Shown: positions 9,809-21,288 of the stretch, in pieces | How positions within the stretch are numbered: the first letter of the stretch is position 1 | How the letters are laid out: the number at the start of each line of letters is the position of its first letter | From: Aplidium turbinatum | Lineage: Eukaryota > Chordata > Ascidiacea > Aplousobranchia > Polyclinidae | Direction of reading: 5' to 3' | NCBI GenBank assembly: GCA_918807975.1 | Contig: OU964925.1 | Span: forward strand, 2,146,798-2,210,797 | DNA length: 64,000 nt | The notes under the pieces: model-generated | Seen by the model: the letters and a program-made list of their open reading frames with translations, nothing else | The model's database searches: none | What the model was told of the DNA's origin: nothing | Program-made: the position numbers and the translations under genes

Positions 9809-10630
9809 TAACAATATTTGCATAACGTCATTTGATATTGATTGACCAATGACGTAATTTGGTGATACATTATTGAAACCCTCAGCAGAAGCCTTTTAAG
9901 TTATTCATGACATGGCAGCTGGAAACAATCCAGTTTATAGTAGCCGTCTAATTTTGTTGTTAGATTTGTCAGCGTTGTTTCCAAGTTATCACAAATATCG
10001 TGAAAGGTGACAGTTGAAAAGTTTTTTTTGCGGTGTTTTTGTCGAGGAGCTTGTCAGGTTTAAAGACTTAATTGGCAAATTATCTAATATATATCTATTA
10101 ATAGAAAATGTGTGGAATAGTGCAATTAGCTTATTCGCTATAGCCTAGGTCTATTGTGATTGATGGTATGTTGATAAAATAATACGAAAGCACTTAATTA
10201 GGCTAAGTCTGCAGTTGTTGGCCTTTTGATACAGGCCTCACTTTGAGCTTGTGAAATATTTCATCTCCCACCATAACCATCACATGTCGCAAGCATTTGT
10301 TTGTGCTAAGTGTGGTACGCCTATTTGTAAATTGCAGGTCGCTGCAGGAGATGGGGTGTCATGATCAATCAGAATTCAAGATTTAACGCAGCTAAAGGAA
10401 ATTTTACGGAGAAAGTTTAGTAAATCAGGTTTCTTACAACTCGCAACATACTTTGATAAGTCTAATACTAGCCTATACACTGGTTGCCATGCAATGCGAT
10501 TTATATAACCCCAAAGTTTGCTGAATTTTATTGCTGCGCTTTCTCATAGTTTTCGAAATAGTCTCTGGGGCAAAAAGTCTTCCGTTTTGCTTTTGGTTAT
10601 TTTCGGACTTGAAGTGAAAAAGGAGGTTAG
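9809..10630. other. No recognised feature
   Basis: AT-rich sequence between a hAT copy and a LINE fragment. The short frames resemble nothing I know. Confidence 0.4.
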
Positions 10631-10639
10631 GCTAAAATG

Positions 10640-11460
10640 TTCGCCTATCGAGAGACAGAGCGACTTCTTCGCGACAAAGCTCAGCAACTTGGATGACAGC
10701 AGGAATTGAAAGATTGTCCAATGGTGTGGGACGCAGACATCCGGTCACTGTTCGCAGGGCGCTGTTAAAAGCAGTGTCGATGTTGTGGTAGTGAACACTG
10801 CGGCACCAAACAGTTGCACGGTACTCTGTTGAAGAGTAGACAAGGGCTAAGGCTGTTATACGCAGAGTGTCAACCCTCGCCCCCCCAGCTGGAGCCTGCC
10901 AGACACTTGAGTAGGGCAGCGTGCAATGGTAGTTGCTTGCGCGGTGACGCCAAATGGTGGCGGTACGTGAGCCATCTGCCCAATGTCACCTCAAGGTATT
11001 TTGGTTTAGGGCTGGAAAACAGTCATTTTCCATTGTTGTGGACATTCAGCTCACGATCGTCTTCCCGATTGTGTAGATGGAAAGTGTCTGCTACAGTGTT
11101 GGTTTCGCTGAATTTCAGTTGCTATTTCTGGAAATAAGTTGAGAAAGTTTTTCTGTTCTGACTCAGGGCAACAGGGAATACAGAAGATGAACTGTAGGAT
11201 TGATATTGACTGATCTAACGCCTCACGCTGTCTAAATCTGTTTAAATCTTTGCTAGTCACAGATTTTCGGAGAGTAACCTCCGTGAATCGAATTCATCGA
11301 ACAGTATTGTTGCGATTGAGTGAGAGGCAGCACTTGGTGGACGGAAGATAAAGGCGTTATAGAGTTTCACGCCCTCAGTTTCAGCATGCGTGGAGTTTTA
11401 GGCGGCCTCTTGGGATAGCTTGTCTTGCTGCAGTTGTGATAACACGGCAAAAGGTTTGAT
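10640..11460 (-). pseudogene. LINE family A2, end of reverse transcriptase ORF
   Basis: The minus-strand translation contains, in order, a 'YLEVTLGRWLTYRHHL' thumb-type motif, LLKCLAGSSWGARVDTLRI and ALALVYSSTEYRATVWCRS. This matches block by block the cleaner copy at 30590-31470 (LLKRLAGSSWGARADTLRI, ALALVYSSAEYCAPVWCRS). It is the region just after the catalytic core of an APE-type LINE. Several indels interrupt the frame. Confidence 0.7.
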
Positions 11461-11743
11461 CGACCTTGTAGGGGACGCTATCAGGAATAATGTGCTATCC
11501 ACTTATGTTTTAAGCCACCGGCAAAACGACTAGGCTACACTCCTGGACGTGTGGCGAGGAGTGATCAGAGCACGAGGCATGAACAACTTGCTGTTACTGA
11601 CAAGCGACTGCAGCAATACTGTATGTTCGTTAACTCGATAACAGTTTGCATCCAAAAAGTTTCATCCAACAGAGAATTATCATCGACAGTAAAACATCGT
11701 CTCGTTTATTTTAATTAAAAAAATACATGTTGGTACTGCAATT

Positions 11744-12012
11744 ATTTAGCGATGGGATGGTGCAGCAGATAAAGCGCTCGCTTTCCAATCATGCAATCCT
11801 GGCTCGACTCCCGATTTGAGCTGGTTGTTGAAAAACACCGCTCACCTCTACCCAGGGTGTAATAAATTGGGTGGGGTAGTTGCTGAAGGAAAGGCGGCCG
11901 AGAGAAAGGAACTGGCCACCCTACTCTCGTTAGTGTCGAAGGCTTAGTATAATGAGAACCTTATCTTCTCACCCCCCGATGCTTGCATCAAATATGGGAC
12001 TCACCTTTTTTT
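11744..12012 (+). repeat. SINE-B, tRNA-derived, with target duplication
   Basis: It begins 'gatgggatggtgcagcagat', with an A-box-like 'tggtgcagcagataaagcgc' and a B-box-like 'ggctcgactcc', then an unrelated body ending '...gggactcacc' plus an oligo-T. The 10-bp duplication 'tactgcaatt' flanks it (11734-11743 and 12013-12022). It is a different family from SINE-A and lies directly beside a SINE-A copy. Confidence 0.82.
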
Positions 12013-12023
12013 TACTGCAATTC

Positions 12024-12317
12024 AATCCCGTTAGCTCAGTGGCTACACGCCCGGCTCAAGATCACCCCGAGCTGGTTCGACTCTCGGAGTGTGCGCTTGA
12101 GCAACGCATTTCAGGACTGCTCTCCATTTAGCGGCACCTAGTGAATGGAATAATTCCCCGGCAACAAGACTTCAACAATCGAAAAAACTGCACTCTGCCA
12201 ATCTCGGTAACCGGTCCTGCGTCAAGTGCCTCTACAAGTATGCGAAACTACAAGGAATAACCAATCAAAGCTTTGTCAGTCAGAGGATAAAGATTCACAA
12301 AGCAACCAACCAACTTA
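12024..12317 (+). repeat. SINE-A, full length
   Basis: A complete copy: tRNA-like head ('cccgttagctcagtggctac', 'ggttcgactctc'), body ('ctccatttagcggcaccta', 'gcctctacaagtatgcgaaa') and the tail 'aagattcacaaagcaacc'. It starts within about a base of the right target duplication of SINE-B. Confidence 0.9.
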
Positions 12318-12629
12318 AACCAAAGCAATAATAATGTGAAAAAAGCAACTGAACTTATCGGGTAGAAGCAGCTCACCACGACTATTAGGTAGCGCACCTA
12401 TTAGGTAAATAGGGTTAGGGTTAACCCTTAAAAGGCGCACTGCCAATTAGGCTATAGCATTCAATTGATTAATACATACGCTTAACTCAGAGAAAACAAC
12501 GCAATTTAAATGCAATAAATCTTACCAGCCTCATCCACCTTGGCGGTACTGTACTGTACAAGATGATAGTAATGCCGCCGCGTTTTGATTAGTTATGAGG
12601 CTGTAGAGTAGGGTAGATCGTATATCAAC

Positions 12630-14458
12630 TTTTTTTAATCGTTAATTAATAGTGCTGAAAAGTTGTGTACTGACATTTTAAGTACAACACAAAAAGAAAT
12701 TTCCCAAAAAATTAATATCTTGGAGTGCCCCAACAAAGTTCAAAATTCAGAAAATTTTCGAAAATCAAAATTTACTTCGCGTTGCTGATGTCATGTCATA
12801 GTTGTCTGTTTCCTGAAATACAAGGCATACAGGAATATAGGAAGCTGCAAAAACCCTACAAAGGAAGATCTGGAAATGTGCAAACTTCGACGAAAAAGTT
12901 GATATATTCCGAGATTCAGCCGGTAAACTTTTTGATATATGTTCATGTAAATGTGCTAAAATAGATAAATGTATAATATGTGAAAAGACGCGAAAGTTCC
13001 TACCATTGAGCAAGGATTCCTGATTGACCAACGTACTGTGCGTAAAATGATCATTTGAGGAATTGACACGAAGGAAACGCTTTCTTTGCAAAGAACGGTT
13101 GCACGCAGAACTTTCGCGATAACACAAATGACACCTGAACCAATAGCTAGTAGCTCTAATGCTGCATATCATATGGACGACCACTCCACCAGTGACGACA
13201 ACCATGACTCCAATTTCGTTCCACCATACCAGACCACCAGACCTGTGGCGATGCGTTCGATAGCACATATATGTGATCGCTAGGCCATCTCTGATCGAGC
13301 AGAGGCAGCTGTAGCGTCTGCTGCATTGCACGACGTTGGTATGGTAATAGTTAGTGCTGATAAAACTGGTATTATCGATAGAAACAAAGTTCGGAGAACA
13401 AGAAGTAGAAATCGAGAAGAACTGCAAGAGTCCAGGTCGGACGTTTTACACAGTTTGTATTTTGATGGCAGAAAAGACAAGACACTAAAGATTGAAGTAA
13501 ACGATCATGGGGTGTCTCACAAAAGATCTGTTGTTGAAGAGCATGTGTGTATTATCGCTGAACCTGGATCTCAGTATTCTGGCCACTTAAGTCCAGCCGC
13601 AGAACAGCCAGAAGCATCACCGACTCCATAATATCAGTAGTTCATGATAGAGGAGCAGACACCAGTTTAATAACAGCCGTGGGGTGCGATAGTAATGTGG
13701 TAAATACTGGTCAGTGGTCATGCAGGCGGTGTTATCCGACTGTTGGAATTATAATTCTATAAAGTTTGGAAGACGGTTGCAATGGTTGGTATGTCAACTC
13801 CACTCAAACGAATTACCACTGCGGCATCTTTTTAATTTTTTGGATGGCAGTACCACTGGTCCTCGTGGGCATCTGTTGCAGTATGTGGTGCCGCTAACCG
13901 CAATGGATTCATCAGAAGTCGGCTACTAACAGTCCAGGAAAGACATGCCGCGGCTCAATACAAAACAAGATTTTGGACCATGTTCTTAAAACGTTTGCGC
14001 ATCCTACATGTAGGTTACTTGTAATTGTCTATGTTGACTTGAAACGTTTGCGTATTCTACATGTACTTGTAATTGTACTTGTAAATATTGATTTTTTGCG
14101 TAATTTCGATAATTCGCGAGAGGTAGTGCAGTTACAAACATGTAAAAATGAAATTCTCAAAAATTGCAATCTTTTTTTAATTTTGAACTTTGTTGGGGCA
14201 CCCCAAAATATTAATTTTTTTGGAAATTTCTTTTTTGCGTTGTGCTTACAATGCCAGTGCGCAACTTCTCCGCGCTCTTAATACGTGATTAAAAACTCAA
14301 ACAAAAAATAACATTTTTAGAAATTTTCCACTTTTTCTAATATTTCAACTTTTTTGGGGCACCCCAAGATATTCAAATTTTTGTAAATTATTTTGCGTTG
14401 TGCCTACAATGTCAGTGCACAACTTTTCCTTACTGTTAATAATCGATTAAGAAAAAAA
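12630..14458. mobile_element. DNA transposon with duplicated right terminus
   Basis: The left end (about 12630-12770: '...gctgaaaagttgtgtactga', 'ggagtgccccaacaaagttc') is inverted relative to two successive right-end copies. One is about 14165-14300 ('gaactttgttggggcacccc', 'cagtgcgcaacttctcc') and the other about 14320-14458 ('caacttttttggggcacccc', 'cagtgcacaacttttcc'). The right inverted repeat is thus present twice in tandem. Inside, on the plus strand, is a degraded transposase-like ORF (13086-13930). The superfamily is not identified, and I could not fix the target duplication. Confidence 0.6.
13086..13930 (+). pseudogene. Unclassified transposase-like protein remnant
   Basis: The main clean stretch (13326-13631) contains NKVRRTRSRNRE, SLYFDGRKDKTLKIE and VVEEHVCIIAEPGSQYSGHL. 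A second stretch (13714-13929) contains LQWLVCQLHSNELPLRHLF and FLDGSTTGPRG. I recognise these blocks, in this order, from a protein repeatedly found in transposable elements of invertebrate genomes, where they read 'I.R.K.RR', 'YFDGRKD.T', 'EEH...V.EPGS.Y.GH' and 'L.WL.C.LH.NELPLRHLF'. The Asp of FDGRKD may be catalytic by analogy with DDE transposases, but that is inference. The copy is interrupted and lacks an intact start. Confidence 0.6.
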
Positions 14459-14539
14459 GTTGAAATACGATCCAGCCTACTCTAGAGACCTTAAAGGCTT
14501 TTTTGAAGTTCCATCGCATTCATGGTACAGTCGGGTTAT

Positions 14540-15173
14540 AGATCTTCCTTGCATCCAGCCGTCCGAGTAATCTGGTGGCGGCGGTGCCAGAAGCAGCACC
14601 AGGTGTGGCGCATAGGCAGGAGCGACAGAGAGTTTCACACTCAGAGTCTCAGCGTGGCATGCAGGCGGCTCGACAGCCACGAGGTATTGCAGATATTTTA
14701 GCGCTTCAGAAGTCCTGGTATGTCTCGTCTACAGTACGTTGCACGTTTTAGGTGGTGGTAACTTTGCAGTAGACTCATTGGTCAAGAGGCTGTATTGATT
14801 ATAATCGGCTTTTTTAAAGTTCAATCGCTTCACCTGTGAACCCGGGACAGGAGCCACAAGTTTTGGGGCGATGATAAGGGACGGCCGGTGTTGGGACCGC
14901 TGGAACTTTTCAAGCACACATCTGTCTGGAAGAGACCTGTTAACACACGCAAACCAAGTCAGGATTTGTTCCTGTTCTCCTGCCACCGGAGTGGAAACCG
15001 GCTGGTTCCTTTGAGTTGAATAGAAGGGCAAGTTGGTTTTTAGAGGCCCAGTCAGCCAGCAATTCTCCGTCGCTGCTTGTGTTGTTGTAGCCCCAGTCAG
15101 TGCTCTGACAGTTAAAATCGCCAGCGTAGTGACTGGGAGAGTAGAACGCCGGTGACTGATCAATAGAAAGCAA
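14540..15173 (-). pseudogene. LINE endonuclease fragment
   Basis: The minus-strand frame near 14940-15120 reads AGDFNCQSTDWGYNNTSSDG followed by 'LADWASKNQLALLFN' and 'GTNPDLV'. These are the GDFN-H/Q-WGY and (S/T)NPDL motifs of APE-type LINE endonucleases. The neighbouring LINE at 44600 has GDFNSHSSSWGY and GSNPDLIF in the same arrangement. The adjacent segment (QHRPSLI...) would be the terminal H-containing motif. It probably belongs to the same group as the A2 fragments at 10640 and 30590. Confidence 0.7.
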
Positions 15174-15576
15174 TTTAATCTAAAGTTTTTTACCAACACC
15201 TTGCGACTGGACACCACATAAAAGAAGGGACGAAACATCTACAATCCCGTTGTGCCCATTACTGTCACATCGGTTCGGGTAAGAAAAGTTGGAAACAAAA
15301 AGAGATAAAACATAAAATGATATGAATCTTCCTCGTCAGCAATCTCAATATTTCTTTACTGCCATCAAACCATGGATGTCTCTCATCCGCATCAACTCTG
15401 TAAGGAAGCAACTGGAGACTGAGAGTGGAGAGTTTAAAATTGTGTACGGGTTGCATAACTTGTGATAAAAAGCTCTTTCGGTCTATTAGTACGGGTAATT
15501 GGGTGAACAATCGCTTGGAACCAAAGTGAAGGAAGCTCCACAATACTCCAAAGGTTAAGGGAAGTAGGTTGTTTTT

Positions 15577-15835
15577 TTTGAATCTTTATGCTCGGAGAAA
15601 GCTTCGGATTGGTCATTCCTGCCAATTTCGCATACTTGTAGAGGCTTTGAACCACTGACGCAGGCCAGGTCACTGAGTTGAAAGAGTTAAGTTTCCGATT
15701 GCTGTTCAAGTGTTGTTGCCGGGGGAATTATTCCATCCACTAGGAGCTGGTGAATGGAGAGCTGTCCTTGAAATGGGTTGCTTGGGCACTCCCTATGAGC
15801 CGAACGAGCCTCGCTTGATCTTGAAGTTCCGTGTA
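15577..15835 (-). repeat. SINE-A copy with diverged head
   Basis: Minus-strand copy with tail ('tgaatctttatgctcggaga' on the plus strand), 'cttgtagaggctttgaacca', 'gaattattccatccactagg' and part of the tRNA-like head ('gcctcgcttgatcttgaagt'). Confidence 0.82.
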
Positions 15836-16225
15836 CAAAGTCGGGCAGAATTGGCGAAGAAAAGTGCTAACAACAATGACGACGTCTTGATACCTTGATG
15901 TATGTTCGGTCATTGTAAAAGCAGGAAAACTTTCTGATTTCGCTTTGATTGTTGATAGTTGGAGGAAGAGTGGAAATTAAACAAGAGGATGAAAGACAAA
16001 GTGGAGATAAATCAGAGAGGCAATATTGTCAATATATAATCAACTTAGTTTTATCTCTTATTTTTGAAAGGTCGCGACCTCTGTTTCTGCGGTTGAAGCG
16101 TTGTGAAGACTTCGACCGGGTGAAACAAAAAGTCGAATAGATTTTATTGTCAAGTATACAAAGCATGCTCGTAGCTAAGCTATTTTTTAATTTGCTAAAC
16201 AACAGTTATTATGCCTCAACGCACG

Positions 16226-16436
16226 TTAAGGACTGCTCTCCATTTAGCGGCATCTAATGGATGGAATAATTATCCGGCAACAAGACTTTAACAATCGGAA
16301 ACATCACTCTGTCTATCTCGGTGACCGGCCTGCGTCAGTGATTCAAAGCCTCTACAAGTATGCGAAACTGCCAGGATTAAGCTCTGCAAGAAGCTTTCCC
16401 AGTCCGAGAATAAAGATTCAATCAATCAATCAGTAG
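16226..16436 (+). repeat. SINE-A copy, tRNA head missing
   Basis: Begins in the body ('ggactgctctccatttagcg') and runs to the tail 'aaagattcaatcaatcaatc'. No A or B box lies upstream, so it was inserted headless or later truncated. Confidence 0.85.
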
Positions 16437-16837
16437 GCCTACCTCAGGTATATTATATATTAATCACGCGTAACCACATTGCTACACATATATTCACTGC
16501 TTTTCAGTAAAACGAAAGAAAGTGATGCATATTTACTGTTTTGGATGATAGTCCTCGTTGGATCGGTTGAAATGACTATTTAGCTTCCAGTATTTCCTCA
16601 TAACATTGGTTTCTCAATGATGTCATCTGATTTTATTGCGAGCTTGTTACTTCTTCACTGATGATGTTTCAAAAAATACAACTACCCTCAATGAAGAACA
16701 AGTGCTTCATATTTGCTCTAGCGTTTTTCATTTTTGCTTTGATGAACTTGATTTTCTTCAATCTAGCGACCACAAAGGTTCGATGAGCTTTATTTTTTTT
16801 ATTTAAGATTTTACGACTACACCAACACAAAATACCA

Positions 16838-18178
16838 CCTTGCATCAACCACACAATACCAGCTTGAATCAACCATACAATATCAGCTTGCATCAACCAT
16901 ACAATACAAGCTTGCATCAACCACACAATGCCAGCTTGCATCAACCATACTATATCAGCTTGCATCAACCATACAATACCAGCTTGCATCAACTACATAA
17001 TACAAGCTTGCATCAACCATACAATACAAGCTTGCATCAACCATACAATACAAGCTTGCATCAACCACACAATACCAGCTTGCATCAACCATACAATACC
17101 AGCTGGCATCAACCATACAATATCAGCTTGCAGCAACCACAAAATACCAGCTTGCATCAACCATACAACACCAGCTGGCATCAACCATACAATATCAGCT
17201 TGCAGCAACCACAAAATACCAGCTTGCATCAACCACACAATATCAGCTTGCATCAACCATACAATACCAGCTTGCATCAACCACACAATATCAGCTTGCA
17301 TCAACCATGCAATACCAGCTTGCATCAACTACATAATACCAGCTTGCATCAACCATACAATACAAGCTTGCATCAACCATACAATACAAGCTTGCATCAA
17401 CCACACAATACCAGCTTTCATCAACCACACAATCCCAGCTTGCATCAACAACACAATACCAGCTTTCATCAACCACACAATCCCAGCTTGCATCAACAAC
17501 ACAGTACCAGCTTGCATCGACCACACAATACCAGTTTTCATAAACTATACAATATCAACTTGCATCAACCACACAATACCAGCTTGCATCGACCACACAA
17601 TACCAGTTTTCATAAACTATACAATATCAGCTTGCATCAACCACACAATACCAGCTTGCATCGACCACACAATACTAGTTTTCATAAATTATTCAATATC
17701 AGCTTGCATCAACCACACAATACCAGCTTGCATCGACCACACAATACCAGTTTTCATAAACCATACAATATCAGCTTGCATCAACCACACAATATCAGCT
17801 TGCATCGACCACACATTACCACTTTTCATAAACCATAAAATATCAGCTTGCATCAACCATACAATACCAGCTTGCATCAACCCCGCAATGCAAGCTTGCA
17901 TCAACCATACCATACAATACCAGCTTGCATCAACCCCGCAATGCAAGCTTGCATCAACCATACCATACAATACCAGCTTGCATTAACCATACAATACAAG
18001 TTTGCATCGACCACACAATACCAGCTTGCATCAACCATACAATACCAGCTTGCATCAACCATACAATACAAGTTTGCATCAACCATATAACACCAGCTTG
18101 CATTAACCACACAATACAAGCTTGCATCAACCATACAATACAAGCTTGCATCAACCATACAACACCAGCTTGTATCAA
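16838..18178. repeat. 24-bp minisatellite array, about 55 units
   Basis: Tandem units of 24 bp around 'agcttgcatcaaccayacaa' + 'tacc'. Because 24 is a multiple of three and the unit has no stop codon in several frames, long open frames appear on both strands (up to 352 codons); they are by-products. Within about 17500-17830 a 72-bp higher-order unit repeats four times, marked by 'ccagttttcataaactatac' variants. A remnant of the array reappears at 18691-18716 after an interruption. Confidence 0.92.
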
Positions 18179-18179
18179 C

Positions 18180-18690
18180 CAGGGTTTGGAGCCGGAGCCG
18201 GAACAAGGAGCAGGAACTCCGGAGCCGTGCATTTTGAATGGAGCTGGAACCGGAGCTCTTCGTGAAATTCAAGTGGAGCTGGAGCAGAAGCTGGACCCAG
18301 TTGTTTGAAAAATAGCTCCGGCTCCTATGTATTTCATAAGATTCTACTACTATTGGCTGAATTCATATAATTTAACAGCAACGCTTCCAAAATTAAGAAA
18401 ATATTTGCGTAATCAGACGTCGAATTGACGAATATGTTTTGAAACGCAGTTCCGCATGACATTTTGATGAAAGTGGGCTACCTTAAATTTCATAAAGTTG
18501 TGCCATTTTTTAGCAATAGTTGACTGCTGGCAATTTTCAACTTTAGAAATTAATTGATATGTCGTCATTATTTTAATGAAACCTCACTAATTTTGGAGCC
18601 TGGAGCTGGAGTCGGAGCCGGAATAGTGGTATCAATAAGCTCCGGAGCAGGAGCTGGAGCAACTTAACATGTATGCCTACTAATCAATAC
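18180..18690. other. GGAGCC-rich interruption of the minisatellite
   Basis: A segment rich in 'ggagccggagct'-type words at both ends with an AT-rich middle splits the array. It begins 'cagggtttggagccggagcc' and ends near 'ggagcaggagctggagcaac'. The opening resembles a hAT-like terminus, but no matching inverted end or target duplication could be fixed, so its type is open. Confidence 0.45.
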
Positions 18691-18723
18691 GAGCTTGCAT
18701 CAACCACACAATGTCAGCTAAAC

Positions 18724-19182
18724 CAGTGCTTCCCAACCTTTTTCAGTTCTCGACCCACTTTTAATGCAAGTTTTATGGTGCGACCCACAATGAGATATGA
18801 CATCTTTATTAGGGCATCTTTTCTACTGGCGTACGGTACGTACTGAAATAGTTAATGTGACACAACACATTTAATTGTTACATATTTGTTGCATTGTTGC
18901 ATAATTGTTACGTAATGATAATGCAATAATTTTCCGATCTAATAAAACACAAGGTGCACAATTCATAAAAATAGAAAGTCAACAAATGAAGTGAAGATAA
19001 GAGTAGCGATGGAGAAGGCGCAGTACTGTTCAAGACCAAACTGCGGCTTGTGAGATCCATAGCAATGTCGGTAATTTTTAGAAAATTTTAACATTCAACA
19101 ACATTTAGAAATGCTTTGCGACCCACCTGAAATATCTTCGCAACCCACCAATGTGCAGCGACCCACCGGTTGGGAAGCACTG
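18724..19182. mobile_element. hAT MITE (459 bp) with perfect target duplication
   Basis: Ends 'cagtgcttcccaacc' and 'ggttgggaagcactg' are perfect inverted repeats. They are flanked by the 8-bp duplication 'agctaaac' (18716-18723 and 19183-19190). 'cgacccac' words near both ends extend the similarity. It has no coding capacity and depends on a hAT transposase elsewhere. Confidence 0.95.
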
Positions 19183-19484
19183 AGCTAAACTATTTAATTT
19201 TTTGTTTTTGTTTTAGAATTTTTTATTCGTATAACCCGCTTATCATAAAATTTATGAGTTGTAGTGTCTCATTTCGAAATTGTTCATGCGAAGATCTCAA
19301 AATTTTGAGCAAATTCATTTTCTGCCTTGCAGGGCAATACTTCTAGCTCTGCCTGCTGCTGGTCAGTTTAGAAATGGTAAAGAATCGAAAATTGTATTGT
19401 CCGTGATGGAGTGAAAACGATCTCCGAAGATTTGAAATTATTGCGTTGGTCCATTAAATGATTTCCGTTGTATTTTGGTCGCAG

Positions 19485-21074
19485 TTAACGTGGCATAAAA
19501 AAATCCAAGGAAGGAAATTCGAAAACCCCCATGAAGAGCAGCCACTTGCAGATCTTTATGACACTATCAATGCTCAGCTTTTAGCGCGAACATGGCGAGT
19601 GGGAAATGAGTGCTTACGGAGAAACGAGACAAAGCCAATTCAGCTGAGTAGTTTAAAGTGAGACATTTGTTTGTTTGTTTGTTTTTCATATCTTTACCCT
19701 GCATTGCGGGAAAGCGGACTTGAGCGCTATGCATCGGTGTACGCCTTCCGACGTACACCTAACCCACGCTGCAGCCGACTGCAATGTCAGTTTCCGGTTG
19801 TCTACTCTACTTATGACTTAAATTTGGTACTACCCATTACTCGAAATCGATCACTGGGTAGAGGCAATTTTCGTAAAGTTTCTTGCCTAGAGAAACAACA
19901 GCAAGTGGGGGTGGCTGGAGTCGAACATGCAGGCTCTCGACTGCGAGCCAACGCGCTAACCACTCGGCCACAGCTGCCGACACATATTAAATTCTGCGTC
20001 AAATTATGAAACGAGAACGGAGGTTTTTTGTTGAAGTGGGTGATGTTGCTTAGTTTTGTATGTTTGTACCTTGCGACAGGCTTGCCAAATACAAAATAAA
20101 ACATGAAACAATGTAAGAACACAATCTTGTTCTTTGGATTTAACCGATCGTTGTTTTCTTGAAGTCACAGTTCTGTACAGAATATATCTCAATTTCTTGT
20201 TGTATTATTTGTTTTTGTTGTAATTTAAATAATGTCAGTTGACCCAGTTACTTTGTTGTTGATTATGTGCTTGTTAGAAAAATTATACAAAGCTTTTACT
20301 TTCAGGAACACAGACTTTCCCTGGATATACGTTTCGCATAGGTACAATTTGCTTTATTGCCAAACACCAAAAGTCGCGTCGTCGGGATGGATGAAAGTGG
20401 TTGGGGCCATGGAGGGAAGTATTAACGGAACAAGCGACCCTCGTTCTATCCACAACACCCCGCTTCTTCTATTGTCCTATCTAAATCATACAGAACGTAA
20501 TCGCGTCATCCGAGACTACACTAAGATAATGATGATTCGCGATCCCTTCGAGCGGGTGGTGTCGGCATACAGAGACAAATTCCTTCCTCGTGGGAGTGGG
20601 CCAATATTTCGAAACCTTGCCAAGGATATTGTAAAGTTTTACCGGTCTAGTAATCGCACCGCACAAGTACCAACGAGCCTCAGGTTCCAAACTGGCGCCC
20701 CATCGTTTGAAGAGTTTATTACTTACCTTATCGACCCAAACAATACGGTAATAAGCACACATTACTCAGAACCACGTCACTGGAGGTCTCAAGCGGATCT
20801 TTGCTTTCCTTGTGGAATAAAATACGATTATATCATGAACATCTCCCTGGTTGAAGAGGAAGCTGATTTTGTCCTTGCTTCACTCGGGGTTCCTCCAGAC
20901 ATACGATTCCCAAAATCGACTAAGAACATCAAAAACTCCAAAGTGTTTCCTCAATATAGCGAAACGACGACGGAATATTTTGTCAAAATAAATCCATGGC
21001 TGGTCAACAAGCTGCATCAATATTATAAACGCGATTACGAAATATTTGGCTTCCAAGCTCCGCCACAGTTTTAA
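19485..21074 (+). CDS. Carbohydrate sulfotransferase (HNK-1ST/CHST8-14 type), two exons seen
   Basis: The product should transfer sulfate from PAPS to a sugar of a glycan chain in the Golgi lumen. Exon 20306-21074 encodes the catalytic domain. It has a 5'-phosphosulfate loop (YCQTPKVASSGWMKV), a 3'-phosphate site (IRDPFERVVSAYRDKF), the family's LCFPCGIKYDYI block, and a C-terminal YYKRDYEIFGF. Five N-glycosylation sequons (NGT, NHT, NRT, NNT, NIS) fit a lumenal protein. The upstream exon 19485-19657 (...LLARTWRVGNECLRRNE...) resembles the stem-to-catalytic-domain part of the family. It ends 'tttaaa|gtgaga' in the phase required by the acceptor 'ttactttcag|g' at 20306, so the join gives ...LSSLK-NTDFPW. 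An ATG at 20232 also opens the second exon's frame but lies in the predicted intron. The membrane-anchor exon is not visible; it may lie beyond the minisatellite. Which CHST it is, and its acceptor sugar, cannot be told. Confidence 0.88.
19815..19983 (-). repeat. tRNA-derived SINE in the sulfotransferase intron
   Basis: On the minus strand 'ggcagctgtggccgagtggt' + 'tagcgcgttgg' forms an A-box region and 'atgttcgactccagcc' a B-box. The 5' head starts at about 19980 and a short non-tRNA body runs to about 19815. It is antisense to the host gene. It is a third tRNA-like family, distinct from SINE-A and SINE-B. Confidence 0.7.
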
Positions 21075-21288
21075 AAAAAACATCGCTTTGTTTGGGAAAT
21101 TAATGCAATGGGATGCAATGGTAGCTATTAGCAGAGAATGATCTGAAGTTCTTATTTATTAATTGACAGTTTAAACATTTGCATTAGGCTACACTGGTAA
21201 CTACAATTTGTTCTAACAGGCATCAAGTTGAAATTTTAATTTATAAAAAATCCTGACGTGATAGGATCTACTTTATATTCGGAACTAG

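Noticed and set aside
12765-13427. 220-aa minus-strand frame
   Set aside because: It is the antisense shadow of the plus-strand transposase-like blocks (FDGRKD, EEH...EPGS) and has no family resemblance itself.
16840-18308. Open frames of 332, 352 and about 100 codons on both strands
   Set aside because: They arise from a stop-free 24-bp tandem repeat and are mirrored in several frames and on the other strand. Nothing distinguishes one as coding.
19908-19983. Functional tRNA gene in the sulfotransferase intron
   Set aside because: A and B boxes are clear, but the acceptor stem is not complementary and a non-tRNA body follows, so it is a SINE head.
20481-21083. Minus-strand frames of 93 and 67 codons under the sulfotransferase
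   Set aside because: They are reverse shadows of a clearly recognised catalytic domain.
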